Of a DNA stretch of 64,000 nt, positions 17,587 through 25,594 are shown piece after piece. Both the position numbers and the translations under genes were made by a program. Below the pieces are notes generated by a model, which saw only the letters and a list, made by a program, of their open reading frames with translations, made no database searches and was not told the origin of the DNA. This DNA is from Rhodococcus ruber (lineage in GTDB: Bacteria > Actinomycetota > Actinomycetes > Mycobacteriales > Mycobacteriaceae), in the NCBI RefSeq assembly GCF_027270735.1, contig NZ_JAPWIJ010000007.1, positions 310,001-374,000 on the forward strand, written 5' to 3'. Positions within the stretch are counted from its first letter, which is position 1, and the number at the start of each line of letters is the position of its first letter.

Positions 17587-18566
17587 GCGCACACGTTGTC
17601 GTCGTACCACTGCGCGGCGTCGATGATCGCAATGTCGATGTTTCCGGGTGAATACCCGAGTTCGCGCTGCGCCTTACCCCAATCCGAGGACTGGGGTGAA
17701 GAAAGATATCTGCCCAGGCCGCGGTCCATCGAAGGCGGGCGTCCCGTAACCATGGCCGAGACTTCCTGACCGGCACCGTACGCGACCAACGCGCTGCGCG
17801 GGAGCCTGATCGGGCGACGCTTCGCACCCACCAATTCGGCTATACGCGAGAACATTTCTGCGTAACCGACGTTGTATCCCGAGAGGTTGTATCCTTCACC
17901 GCATCGTCCATGCTCTGCCGCGGCCAGAATGCCGGCCGACACGCCTCGTACGTCGCAGAAGGACGACGTACCGGGGAACGCGAACGTCGTCTTACCCTCG
18001 TGCATGTCGCGAATCACCCGGCCGAGCTGCAGTGTGTGGTCGAACGGCCCGATCATGAAGCCCGGATAGACCACCACGACGTCCAGGCCGTCAACAATCC
18101 TGTTCCGAACCTGTTGTTCCCCAGTAACTTTGGTTTCGGCATAGTCGTATCCCATGCCGGTCAAAGGATTGCTACCTCCACGTTCGTCCACTGGTGATCC
18201 GTCGGAGTTGCATCCATGCACATCGATCGTGCTGGTGTGCACCAGACGACCGACTCCGGCGTCGACACTCGCGTCGGCGACAATACCTGCGGCGACGACG
18301 TTCACACTGCGCCGGCGTGCTGAGAGTTTGCGCCAGGTCGATGTGTCCCCTGCAAGATGGAAGACCCAGTCCTGACCTTTGACCAGCGAATCAACAGCGT
18401 GACGATCGAGCAGATCTGCCAGCTGGATGTTCACGGGAAGGCCGCTCAGAAAGCGTGTCGTAGACCCAGGAGCACCGCTCGCGAGAACCTCGTGTCCGGC
18501 ATGGACCAGATCTCTGACCAGATTGCTGCCGACGAATCCTGTTGCACCGGTCACCAAACACTTCAT
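17583..18566 (-). CDS. NAD(P)-dependent epimerase/dehydratase family protein (extended SDR)
   Basis: A 327-residue extended short-chain dehydrogenase. Rossmann motif TGATGFVG at residues 6-13, then VFHLAGDTS, an active-site YAETK (YxxxK) near residue 145 and VYPGFMIGP. Closest in style to dihydroflavonol-4-reductase-like and 3beta-HSD-like enzymes. GGAGAC precedes ATG 18566. Lies 90 bases after the Fis-type regulator gene in the same direction, so it may belong to the monooxygenase transcript. Substrate unknown. Confidence 0.88.
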   Translation of the reverse strand: MKCLVTGATGFVGSNLVRDLVHAGHEVLASGAPGSTTRFLSGLPVNIQLADLLDRHAVDSLVKGQDWVFHLAGDTSTWRKLSARRRSVNVVAAGIVADASVDAGVGRLVHTSTIDVHGCNSDGSPVDERGGSNPLTGMGYDYAETKVTGEQQVRNRIVDGLDVVVVYPGFMIGPFDHTLQLGRVIRDMHEGKTTFAFPGTSSFCDVRGVSAGILAAAEHGRCGEGYNLSGYNVGYAEMFSRIAELVGAKRRPIRLPRSALVAYGAGQEVSAMVTGRPPSMDRGLGRYLSSPQSSDWGKAQRELGYSPGNIDIAIIDAAQWYDDNVCA

Positions 18567-18656
18567 GTCGTGTCTCCATCTTCGTTTCGTGCGTCGGTCA
18601 CGTCGGTGGACGGAACCGTGAACGGCTGGGGCGATGGCAATCTCGCGGCCCGTGAA

Positions 18657-19496
18657 TCAGCCCGCTATGCCGAACCGCCGCATTCGCTTGTAGAGCGTCG
18701 TACGGCTGATCCCGAGATGCCGTGCTGCGGCGAGCTTGTTCCCCCGATGCGCGATGAGCTTGTCCTCGATAACGGTCCGTTGAGCGCTGTCGATTGCGCT
18801 GAGCAGCGGCATTGCAGCTCGCTCCCGCAAGCGCCCCAGATCACCGACGCTAACGTCACCCACCGAACGTGTCCGGCTTGCGGCGAGCACCTCCGCTTCC
18901 AGTTCGGCCACGTTGCCGGGCCAGTCGTGCGCGAGGAGGAGTCGCATTGCGCCGGCTGTGAAGCGGACGCGGGCACCCATGTCCTCCAGCATCGCGTCGA
19001 TCAGTGTGGTGATCTCGTGCTTGCGCAACCTCAGTGGAATCAGCTCGACGTGCGTTCTGCACGAATCGATCAATCGATACACGTCCGGTGCCACCGTGCC
19101 GAGCGGTGCGCTGGCGAGTGCAAACCATCCGGCCGACCGAGATGTCGACTCGTACAGACCATGAGCGGCCAATGGCGACAACAGATGTGCGTTGTCGACC
19201 ACGACAGGACGCAGCCCACTGTCGAGCGCCACAGCAACGGCGCGAATCCATTCCATTTCGGTCAGGCGAAGCAGGTCCAGACCGTCGAACCAGACGGGAT
19301 CAGCTCCTTCCGTCAGCTCCGCCAGCAACGTTGTTCGGCCCGTTCCTCGTTCTCCCGACACGGCGAGAGAGGTTTTGGTCAGTCTCGTGCGCTGCAGAGT
19401 GTCTCGTCGGCGCTCGATACGCGAGGGGCACGTGATCGACTCGGATGATCGAGCGGTCGGTGGACCCCGGCGTGACACCCTGGACGTCCTGGTCAC
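18657..19496 (-). CDS. shortened Fis-type (sigma54-activator-like) regulator without sensor domain
   Basis: A 279-residue protein resembling the C-terminal half of AcoR/MimR-type activators. It has a Walker A-like GERGTGRTTL, a Walker B-like VVVDNAHLL, the DWPGNVAELEAEV segment of the AAA C-subdomain, and a Fis helix-turn-helix (NKLAAARHLGISRTTLYKRM). The usual N-terminal GAF sensor and the GAFTGA loop are missing. GTG 19496 overlaps the TGA of the monooxygenase gene (GTGA), so the short form is coupled to it and probably not just decay. Most actinobacteria lack sigma54, and such proteins act through other RNA polymerase forms. Confidence 0.75.
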   Translation of the reverse strand: MTRTSRVSRRGPPTARSSESITCPSRIERRRDTLQRTRLTKTSLAVSGERGTGRTTLLAELTEGADPVWFDGLDLLRLTEMEWIRAVAVALDSGLRPVVVDNAHLLSPLAAHGLYESTSRSAGWFALASAPLGTVAPDVYRLIDSCRTHVELIPLRLRKHEITTLIDAMLEDMGARVRFTAGAMRLLLAHDWPGNVAELEAEVLAASRTRSVGDVSVGDLGRLRERAAMPLLSAIDSAQRTVIEDKLIAHRGNKLAAARHLGISRTTLYKRMRRFGIAG

Positions 19497-20818
19497 GAGT
19501 GCATCCCGGCCGGCGACGTCAACCCGAACTCGTCGCGGATCTCCGACAGCACGTGCTGATAGGCGTGCGTTTCCACGTAGTTCGCGTGGCGTGGTGTGTC
19601 TATGTAGTCGACTCCACCCCGGAGGTCGGGCCGGTGCGACGCCTTCAGCTCGGTGAATCGCTTCTTGTTCTCGCCTTCGAGCGAAAGATCAAGTGCGACA
19701 AGCTGTGCCATCTCCTCGAATCGCTTGTACGCGGCGTCGGCGAACTCGACGAAGCCAACGACGTAGAGAGAGTCGACGGTTCTGTTGAATACATTGAGAT
19801 ACAGCTGTGGATGTCCGTCCTTCCACTCGAAAAGACTGTCGTCGAGGAACGGCACTTTCTGCTCGTATCCCGTCGCCAGGACGATGACGTCGACCTCCTC
19901 GGTGCTGCCGTCGACGAATACTGCTGTGTTTCCGGCGATCCTGTCGAGCCCCGGCTTTGCCGTGATGTCACCGTGTGTGAAGTGGTGAATGATCTGATCG
20001 TTGACGATGGGGTGGGACTCGAGAAGGTTGTGATCGGGTGCGGGCAGACCGAATCGGGTCACATCGCCGACGAGCGCATCCACCAGGGCATTCGGGTCCT
20101 CGGGGAGGGTAACGCCCGCGGGAGCGGCTGCACCGGATCCGATGAATACGTCCAGTGGCACACCGAAGACATGCTTCGGGAGGAATCGGTAGCCGCGCCG
20201 CACACTGAGGTACGCGCGGTCCGCACTCCTGGCCGCGTCGCAGGCGATGTCGACTCCCGAATTTCCTGCCCCGACGATCAATACCTTCCGATCGTCGAAC
20301 AAGGACGTGTCGTGGTAAGCGGATGAGTGGATCAGCTGCCCGGTGAACGTCTCACTGCCCGGGATGCTGGGCTGGTTCGCGAGCCAGGTGACACCGGGAG
20401 CGACAACGAGTGCGCGGTAGTGGCGCATGGAGCCATCGACGGACACCTGCCATGTGCCATCGGCCTGCAGATCTGCGGACTCGACGGACGCATTGAAAGT
20501 GATTGCCTCGTAGAGGCATTCGTCGGCTGCGAACTGTCGGATGTAGTCGCGGATCTGACGCCACGACGGGTAGTCGGGGTAGCCCTCCGGCATCTCGTGT
20601 CCGAAGAATCCGCTCGTGTACTTGGAACTGATGAAGTGCGCGCTCTTGTAGATCGGGCTCCCCTCGTTCTCTGGATCCCAGATGCCCCCGACGTCGTGAT
20701 GCTTCTCGAAGTGGTCGTAGGCAATGCCCGCCTCACGGAGCTGACGAGCGACGACCAGCCCGGACGGACCTGCACCGACAACGCACACGCGTTCCGATTC
20801 GATCGATGTAGCAGTCAT
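19493..20818 (-). CDS. flavin-containing monooxygenase (FMO/BVMO type)
   Basis: A 441-residue class B flavoprotein monooxygenase. FAD motif GAGPSG near residue 15, the FMO fingerprint FTGQLIHSSAYHD, the NADPH motif GAGNSG, and LATGYEQKVPF near the C-terminus. It oxidises a nucleophilic heteroatom or a ketone using NADPH and oxygen; the fingerprint is between classical FMO (ending in Y/F) and Baeyer-Villiger types, so the reaction cannot be fixed. AGGAAG precedes ATG 20818. Divergent from the TetR gene at 20963 and coupled to the Fis-type regulator downstream. Confidence 0.9.
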   Translation of the reverse strand: MTATSIESERVCVVGAGPSGLVVARQLREAGIAYDHFEKHHDVGGIWDPENEGSPIYKSAHFISSKYTSGFFGHEMPEGYPDYPSWRQIRDYIRQFAADECLYEAITFNASVESADLQADGTWQVSVDGSMRHYRALVVAPGVTWLANQPSIPGSETFTGQLIHSSAYHDTSLFDDRKVLIVGAGNSGVDIACDAARSADRAYLSVRRGYRFLPKHVFGVPLDVFIGSGAAAPAGVTLPEDPNALVDALVGDVTRFGLPAPDHNLLESHPIVNDQIIHHFTHGDITAKPGLDRIAGNTAVFVDGSTEEVDVIVLATGYEQKVPFLDDSLFEWKDGHPQLYLNVFNRTVDSLYVVGFVEFADAAYKRFEEMAQLVALDLSLEGENKKRFTELKASHRPDLRGGVDYIDTPRHANYVETHAYQHVLSEIRDEFGLTSPAGMHS

Positions 20819-20877
20819 CTGCAACTTCCTCACTGTGGTCCCTCGACCGGAACGGGAGGGGTGTCCATGACAGTAAG

Positions 20878-20893
20878 TTGGTCATGTGACCAA
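20878..20893. promoter_or_regulatory. inverted repeat, probable TetR operator
   Basis: TTGGTCA-TG-TGACCAA, a perfect 7+7 bp inverted repeat with two-base spacer, lies in the 144-base gap between the divergent monooxygenase and TetR genes. Size and position fit a TetR-family operator controlling both promoters. Confidence 0.65.
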
Positions 20894-20962
20894 GTCAAGG
20901 GACCTGGTTGTAGGATCCAGTACATCAACCACGAGATTTGGCCGACAGGAGCGCGACGGACG

Positions 20963-21559
20963 ATGGCACGAGTACCGGTCGGACAGCGACGACAAGAGCT
21001 GGTGGAGGCAGCATTTCGCGTCATTGCGGCATCAGGAATCCAGAAGACCACTACCCGAGCGATCTGCACAGAAGCCGGCGTGAACCAGGGGATCTTCCAT
21101 TATTGCTTCAACTCGAAGAAGGAACTGTTCCAGGAACTGATCCGATCGGTCGTCACTGGAATGGTCGAGACATCAGCCGAGATCCGGCCTGCTCGCTCCG
21201 ACACCGCTACCGCGGTTCGCACCGTCTTCGACACCGCATGGCAGCACGCACGAGCACATCCGGATCGACACCTCGTCGGCTACGAACTGACGACGATGGC
21301 CCTGCGCGACGACGAACTGGCCGACCTCGCTGCCTGGCAGTACCAACAGTATTTCGAGCAGTCGATGCGCGCTATGGCCTCTGTCGAGGAGTCTGCGCAG
21401 ATCCGATGGTCGATACCGATGCCGGTCCTGGGCCGGATGGTCGCAACGATCCTGGACGGACTCGTTCTCGGTTGGCTGGCCGACCGTGACGATGACGCGA
21501 CCGAACGAATGCTCGCCCAGTTCGCCGACGTCGTCGCGGGTTTCGCCGTCGAACGCTAG
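20963..21559 (+). CDS. TetR family regulator of the monooxygenase/oxidoreductase cluster
   Basis: A 198-residue repressor. HTH: RRQELVEAAFRVIAASGIQK, then TTTRAICTEAGVNQGIFHYC, followed by a ligand domain with LDGLVLGWLADRDDD. ATG 20963 is used; the longer frame upstream is antisense to the monooxygenase. Lies between the divergent monooxygenase and the co-directional GMC oxidoreductase, with the palindrome at 20878-20893 in its promoter. Confidence 0.9.
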   Translation: MARVPVGQRRQELVEAAFRVIAASGIQKTTTRAICTEAGVNQGIFHYCFNSKKELFQELIRSVVTGMVETSAEIRPARSDTATAVRTVFDTAWQHARAHPDRHLVGYELTTMALRDDELADLAAWQYQQYFEQSMRAMASVEESAQIRWSIPMPVLGRMVATILDGLVLGWLADRDDDATERMLAQFADVVAGFAVER

Positions 21560-21601
21560 CCGGTAACGCCTCATCGGCCAGGTGATTGCCGACACGGAGT
21601 C

Positions 21602-21618
21602 TGTCCAGTTCGTGGACA
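21602..21618. promoter_or_regulatory. inverted repeat upstream of the GMC oxidoreductase
   Basis: TGTCCA-GTTCG-TGGACA is a perfect 6+6 bp inverted repeat about 35 bases before the GMC start. A smaller CCAC-TGTT-GTGG repeat follows at 21639-21650, touching the start. Either could be an operator. It differs in sequence from the TTGGTCA repeat at 20878. Confidence 0.5.
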
Positions 21619-21651
21619 CAACGACCGCACGGATTCGTCCACTGTTGTGGC

Positions 21652-23217
21652 ATGAACCAACTGAGCGGATCACCGACCATCATTCCCGGACTACACGGTC
21701 CAACACACCCACCATTCGACTACGTCATCGTCGGCGCGGGAACAGCCGGAAGCGTCCTCGCAGCGCGCCTGAGCGAAGACGCACACGTGCACGTTCTACT
21801 CGTCGAGGCAGGATCCTCCGACGTACTTCCTGCAATGGCCATCCCCTTCGCATGGCCCGAACTGATGGGGACAGCGGCCAACTGGGGTGAATCCACAGTG
21901 CCACAAAAGTTCTCGCAGTCATCGGTCCCAGTGCCCCGAGGACGCGCCCTGGGCGGATCCTCCGCCACCAATGGGCTCAACTTCGTCCGCGGACACCGAG
22001 CGAGCTACGACGCGTGGGTCGACCAGGGGGCGAAGGGCTGGGGGTTCGACGACCTGTTGCCGTACTTCAAGCGATCCGAAACCACCACCGGCCGCGACGC
22101 CGAGATCCGCGGAACCAGCGGGCCACTCTCGGTCGGTCCCATGTCAGCGCCGAGCCCCATCGCCACGGCCGCACTGAACGGTGCGACCGAAATGGGATAT
22201 CCACGAGCGCAGGACATCAGCAGCGGCGTCGAGATCGGCTTCGGACTATCGGACGGAAACATCAAGGACGGGCAGCGCCAAAGCGCGTCCGACGCCTACC
22301 TCGACCAGGCGACCCTGGATCGCCCCAACCTTCACGTCGTCACCGACGCCATGGTTCGACGCATCCTGGTCGCAGACGGAGCGGCAACGGGGATCGAGTA
22401 TCTCCGCGGCGGATACACGGTGCGGGCAAAGGCAACCCGCGAAGTCATCCTCACCGCCGGTGCCATCGGCTCCGCGCATCTGTTGCTTGTATCCGGAATC
22501 GGACCGAAGGAGCATCTGCAGGACAACGGAATCGACGTTGTCCTCGACCTGCCCGGTGTCGGGGAGAATCTGCACGATCACCCCATGTCCACGGTTCTCT
22601 ACGAGTCGACCGCACCCCTCCCCCACAACCAGCACAACCTCATGGGCCAGGCAATCGGCCTCGTCGAAACACCGGGTGCTGTCGCCGGTCCTAACCTGCA
22701 GATTCTGGCGATCACCGCGCCGATGCGTGCGCAGACTTTGCCCGGACCCGACAACGGATACGCGATCGCCTTCTCGGCCGTGACGCCGTTCAGTCGAGGA
22801 TCGGTACGTGTGGCCGACAAGTCGGTGTCGGTCAGTCCCTTGATCGACCCCAACTATCTCGGTGACGAACGAGATGTCGCGGTGATGGAATTAGGGCTCG
22901 AGATCGCTCGTTCGATCGGCAACGCGCCGGCACTGGCGCAGTGGCGAGGCGGGGAGATGCAGCCGGGCATGGCCGTCGGCGACAGCGCATCGGTGCGTGA
23001 TTACCTCGCGCGAAGCCTGGTCGTCTATTTCCACTACGCCGGAACCTGCCGCGTGGGCACCGACGAGATGGCCGTCGTCGATCTCCACCTGCGTGTACGG
23101 GGCATCGGCGGACTCCGAGTAGCCGACGCATCCATCATGCCGTCGCCGGTGTCCGCCAACACCAACGCAACCGTCTATGCGATTGCGGAAAAAGCTGCCG
23201 ACCTCATCCGCAGTTGA
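21652..23217 (+). CDS. GMC-family FAD-dependent oxidoreductase (choline dehydrogenase-like)
   Basis: A 521-residue flavoprotein alcohol dehydrogenase/oxidase. FAD-binding GAGTAGSVLAARLSED near residue 27, GMC signature 1 around GRALGGSSATNGLNFVRG, signature 2 GAIGSAHLLLVSGIGP, and C-terminal catalytic residues His in HYAGTCRVG and Asn in SANTNATVYA. Oxidises a primary or secondary alcohol. ATG 21652 is chosen from the FAD fold; no clear ribosome site is seen, so the message may be nearly leaderless. First of three co-directional enzyme genes. Confidence 0.92.
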   Translation: MNQLSGSPTIIPGLHGPTHPPFDYVIVGAGTAGSVLAARLSEDAHVHVLLVEAGSSDVLPAMAIPFAWPELMGTAANWGESTVPQKFSQSSVPVPRGRALGGSSATNGLNFVRGHRASYDAWVDQGAKGWGFDDLLPYFKRSETTTGRDAEIRGTSGPLSVGPMSAPSPIATAALNGATEMGYPRAQDISSGVEIGFGLSDGNIKDGQRQSASDAYLDQATLDRPNLHVVTDAMVRRILVADGAATGIEYLRGGYTVRAKATREVILTAGAIGSAHLLLVSGIGPKEHLQDNGIDVVLDLPGVGENLHDHPMSTVLYESTAPLPHNQHNLMGQAIGLVETPGAVAGPNLQILAITAPMRAQTLPGPDNGYAIAFSAVTPFSRGSVRVADKSVSVSPLIDPNYLGDERDVAVMELGLEIARSIGNAPALAQWRGGEMQPGMAVGDSASVRDYLARSLVVYFHYAGTCRVGTDEMAVVDLHLRVRGIGGLRVADASIMPSPVSANTNATVYAIAEKAADLIRS

Positions 23218-23242
23218 CACTCCGAACCCACAAGGACCCCCC

Positions 23243-24037
23243 ATGAACAATGCCGAAGAAGCCGGCCCGCGAGTCGCGCTGGTCACCGGCGGCACGAGCG
23301 GTATCGGCTTGGCCATCGTGACCCACCTGGCCCATCAAGGCTATCGCGTATTCCTCTGCGCCCGAGACGAAGACAAAGTCGAATCCACAGTGACCGAACT
23401 GCGCGAGTTGGGACTCGATGTCGACGGCGGACCGGGAGACGTCGGATCGACAGCGGATGTCGCGCACGTCGTGCGCACCGCGGTCGAACGCTACGGCCCC
23501 ATCGACGTTCTGGTCAACAACGCCGGAATCAGTGGCGGCGGAGTGACTGCGGACATCACCGACGAGCTCTGGTTCGATGTCATCAACACCAACCTCAACG
23601 GCACGTTCTTCGTCACGCGCGAAGTACTCACCGCCGGCGGTATGCGGTCCAAGAAACAGGGACGCATCATCAACATTTCCTCGACAGCCGGCAAACTCGG
23701 CGTCGTCCTCGGCGCGCCGTACTCCGCCTCCAAACACGGGGTCATCGGCTTCACCAAGGCCCTCGGCAACGAACTCGCCCCGACCGGCATCACCGTCAAC
23801 GCGGTATGCCCGGGATACGTCGAAACACCCATGTCTCAATGGTTTCGAGAGAAGTACGCCGCCCAGTTCGCTACCACGGAGGCGGAGATCGAGAAGAAGT
23901 TCATCGCCAGGATCCCCCTGGGACGGTACTCACGTCCCGACGAGGTCGCCGGCCTCGTGGGTTATCTCGTCACCGATTCGGCCGCCTCGATCACCTCGCA
24001 GGCGATCAACGTCTGCGGCGGTGTCGGCACCTACTGA
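23243..24037 (+). CDS. SDR oxidoreductase resembling ActIII-type polyketide ketoreductase
   Basis: A 264-residue classical short-chain dehydrogenase. TGGTSGIG cofactor motif near residue 15, NNAG, catalytic Ser in NISSTAG, YSASK, and PGYVETPM. The C-terminal INVCGGVGTY and the GITVNAVCPGYVETPM stretch closely match ActIII-like ketoreductases of type II polyketide synthesis. No polyketide synthase gene is nearby, so here it more likely oxidises or reduces a catabolic alcohol/ketone. Starts 25 bases after the GMC gene; an AGGA motif lies before ATG 23243. Confidence 0.9.
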   Translation: MNNAEEAGPRVALVTGGTSGIGLAIVTHLAHQGYRVFLCARDEDKVESTVTELRELGLDVDGGPGDVGSTADVAHVVRTAVERYGPIDVLVNNAGISGGGVTADITDELWFDVINTNLNGTFFVTREVLTAGGMRSKKQGRIINISSTAGKLGVVLGAPYSASKHGVIGFTKALGNELAPTGITVNAVCPGYVETPMSQWFREKYAAQFATTEAEIEKKFIARIPLGRYSRPDEVAGLVGYLVTDSAASITSQAINVCGGVGTY

Positions 24038-24045
24038 TCCACCCG

Positions 24046-24076
24046 CGACGGCGACATCACTTCGATGTCGCCGTCG
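24046..24076. repeat. perfect intergenic hairpin between SDR and hydrolase genes
   Basis: CGACGGCGACATC, loop ACTTC, then its exact reverse complement: a 13-bp stem. It lies in the 69-base gap of an apparent operon. No T-run follows, so it may be an RNA-processing or stabilising hairpin, a weak terminator, or an operator. Confidence 0.6.
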
Positions 24077-24106
24077 GGAACACACCCCAACCCACAGGAG
24101 AACATC

Positions 24107-24835
24107 ATGGCCAAGACCTTCGTCCTCGTACACGGACTCTGTCACGGAGGGTGGGCCTGGAACCCGGTCGCAACACTGCTTCGCGCCCAGGGACACACGG
24201 TGTACACACCCACCATGCCAGGACTCGGTGCCGACGACGCGCGTGCCGATATTCATCTCGCTGACACCGTCGACTACCTCGTCGAGTACATCGAACAGCA
24301 CAACGTCACGAATGTCGTTCTTGTGGGACACAGTTGGGGTGGATTTCTGGTCTCGGGTGCATCGCAACGCATACCCCACCGCATCGAACGACTCGTGTAC
24401 TGGAGCGCGTTCGTGCCTCACACCGGAGAATCGCTGATCGACCTGTGCCCAACCGAGTTCGGTGAGATGTTCCGCTCGTCGGCACAAGAATCGAGCGACA
24501 ATTCCATAGCTTTCCCGGCCGACGTCTTCGCGGCTGCCCTCATGCAGGACGCGTCCCCCGAAACACAGCGGGTGTTCCACTCACTCCTCACGCGCCAGCC
24601 ATTCCATACGGTGAACGAATCTCTGAATCTCGATGAATGGCAACGCCTTTGTCTTCCGGCAACCTACATCGCGACCGACGACGACATATCCCTGCCGGCC
24701 GGCGACTTCGGCTGGACACCACGGTTCCCGGACCGCCTTTCCGATGGCCACGTCATCTCGACGCGGGGTAGTCACGAGGCGCTGATCACCCAACCCGGAT
24801 CTTTGGCCGATGCTTTCGTCAGAGCATGCGAATGA
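24107..24835 (+). CDS. alpha/beta hydrolase (EstC / salicylate-esterase-like family)
   Basis: A 242-residue cytoplasmic hydrolase. N-terminal FVLVHGLCHGGWAWN is the oxyanion motif of the hydroxynitrile-lyase/methyl-esterase group, GHSWGG the nucleophile elbow, and the C-terminal histidine lies in STRGSHEALITQP. AGGAG precedes ATG 24107. Downstream of GMC and SDR genes in the same direction; it could open an ester or lactone made by the monooxygenase. Confidence 0.9.
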   Translation: MAKTFVLVHGLCHGGWAWNPVATLLRAQGHTVYTPTMPGLGADDARADIHLADTVDYLVEYIEQHNVTNVVLVGHSWGGFLVSGASQRIPHRIERLVYWSAFVPHTGESLIDLCPTEFGEMFRSSAQESSDNSIAFPADVFAAALMQDASPETQRVFHSLLTRQPFHTVNESLNLDEWQRLCLPATYIATDDDISLPAGDFGWTPRFPDRLSDGHVISTRGSHEALITQPGSLADAFVRACE

Positions 24836-24926
24836 CGGTGGCGATCGAGGACGCTGTCGCAGGGCGGGCCGGACGCGGTCCGCCACGCACGTAATGCCGT
24901 TTCAGGAGCACCGATGAAATTGATAG

Positions 24927-24955
24927 TTGACTGACTGCTCACTCTCTTATATTGT
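24927..24955 (+). promoter_or_regulatory. promoter of TetR gene, probably leaderless transcript
   Basis: -35 TTGACT at 24927-24932 and a 17-bp spacer to TATTGT at 24950-24955. The A/T-rich stretch is unusual for this genome. Transcription would start near 24962, at or next to the ATG, and no ribosome site is seen. Confidence 0.5.
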
Positions 24956-24961
24956 TTCGGC

Positions 24962-25534
24962 ATGGCCAGACCACGTGATCAGAATCGACGAACCGCAATC
25001 TTGACCGCGGCCACCCGCGCCATAGCCGCCCAGGGACTCGGAGCGTCGACAGCGGCGATCGCCAAGGAGGCAGGTGTCTCCAACGGCTCGTTGTTCGTCT
25101 ACTTCGACACGAAAGTTGCTCTGCTGAACGAGCTTTTCGTGTCCCTCAAAACAGAGATGGCGGAGTCGGCATTGGTCGGCATTCCCGTCGGCGAAGAACC
25201 ACGCGAGCAGATGCTGCACGTGTGGACACAGTGGATGCACTGGGCGACAACCAGTCCCGACAAGAGGCGTGCAGTCGCACAACTGCTGGTGTCGGACGAG
25301 ATCACCGCCGCCAGCCACGACGAGGCGAACGCGGCGTTCGGTGCCATGGCCGACCTCCTCGAGCGAAGCCGAGCCGGTGGCCCGATGCATGATGCCCCCC
25401 TCATCTTCCTGCTCACGCTCACCAACACCATCGCCGAGACCACCATCGACGCGATCATTCGCGAGCCGGCCGAAGCCGAAAGACTCACCCGCCTCGCTTT
25501 CGAGGCCACCTGGCGGGTGATCTCCGGCAACTGA
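24962..25534 (+). CDS. TetR family regulator
   Basis: A 190-residue repressor. HTH from MARPRDQNRRTAILTAATRA through AAIAKEAGVSNGSLFVYFDT, with a helical C-terminal domain. ATG 24962 follows directly after an A/T-rich promoter. It is 60 bases before an SDR gene in the same direction, which it may regulate together with itself. Confidence 0.92.
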   Translation: MARPRDQNRRTAILTAATRAIAAQGLGASTAAIAKEAGVSNGSLFVYFDTKVALLNELFVSLKTEMAESALVGIPVGEEPREQMLHVWTQWMHWATTSPDKRRAVAQLLVSDEITAASHDEANAAFGAMADLLERSRAGGPMHDAPLIFLLTLTNTIAETTIDAIIREPAEAERLTRLAFEATWRVISGN

Positions 25535-25594
25535 CATCGCCCGGCCCCGACTTCGCTCGAAAACCGCTGTACCACAAATGAACAGGACATCGAC

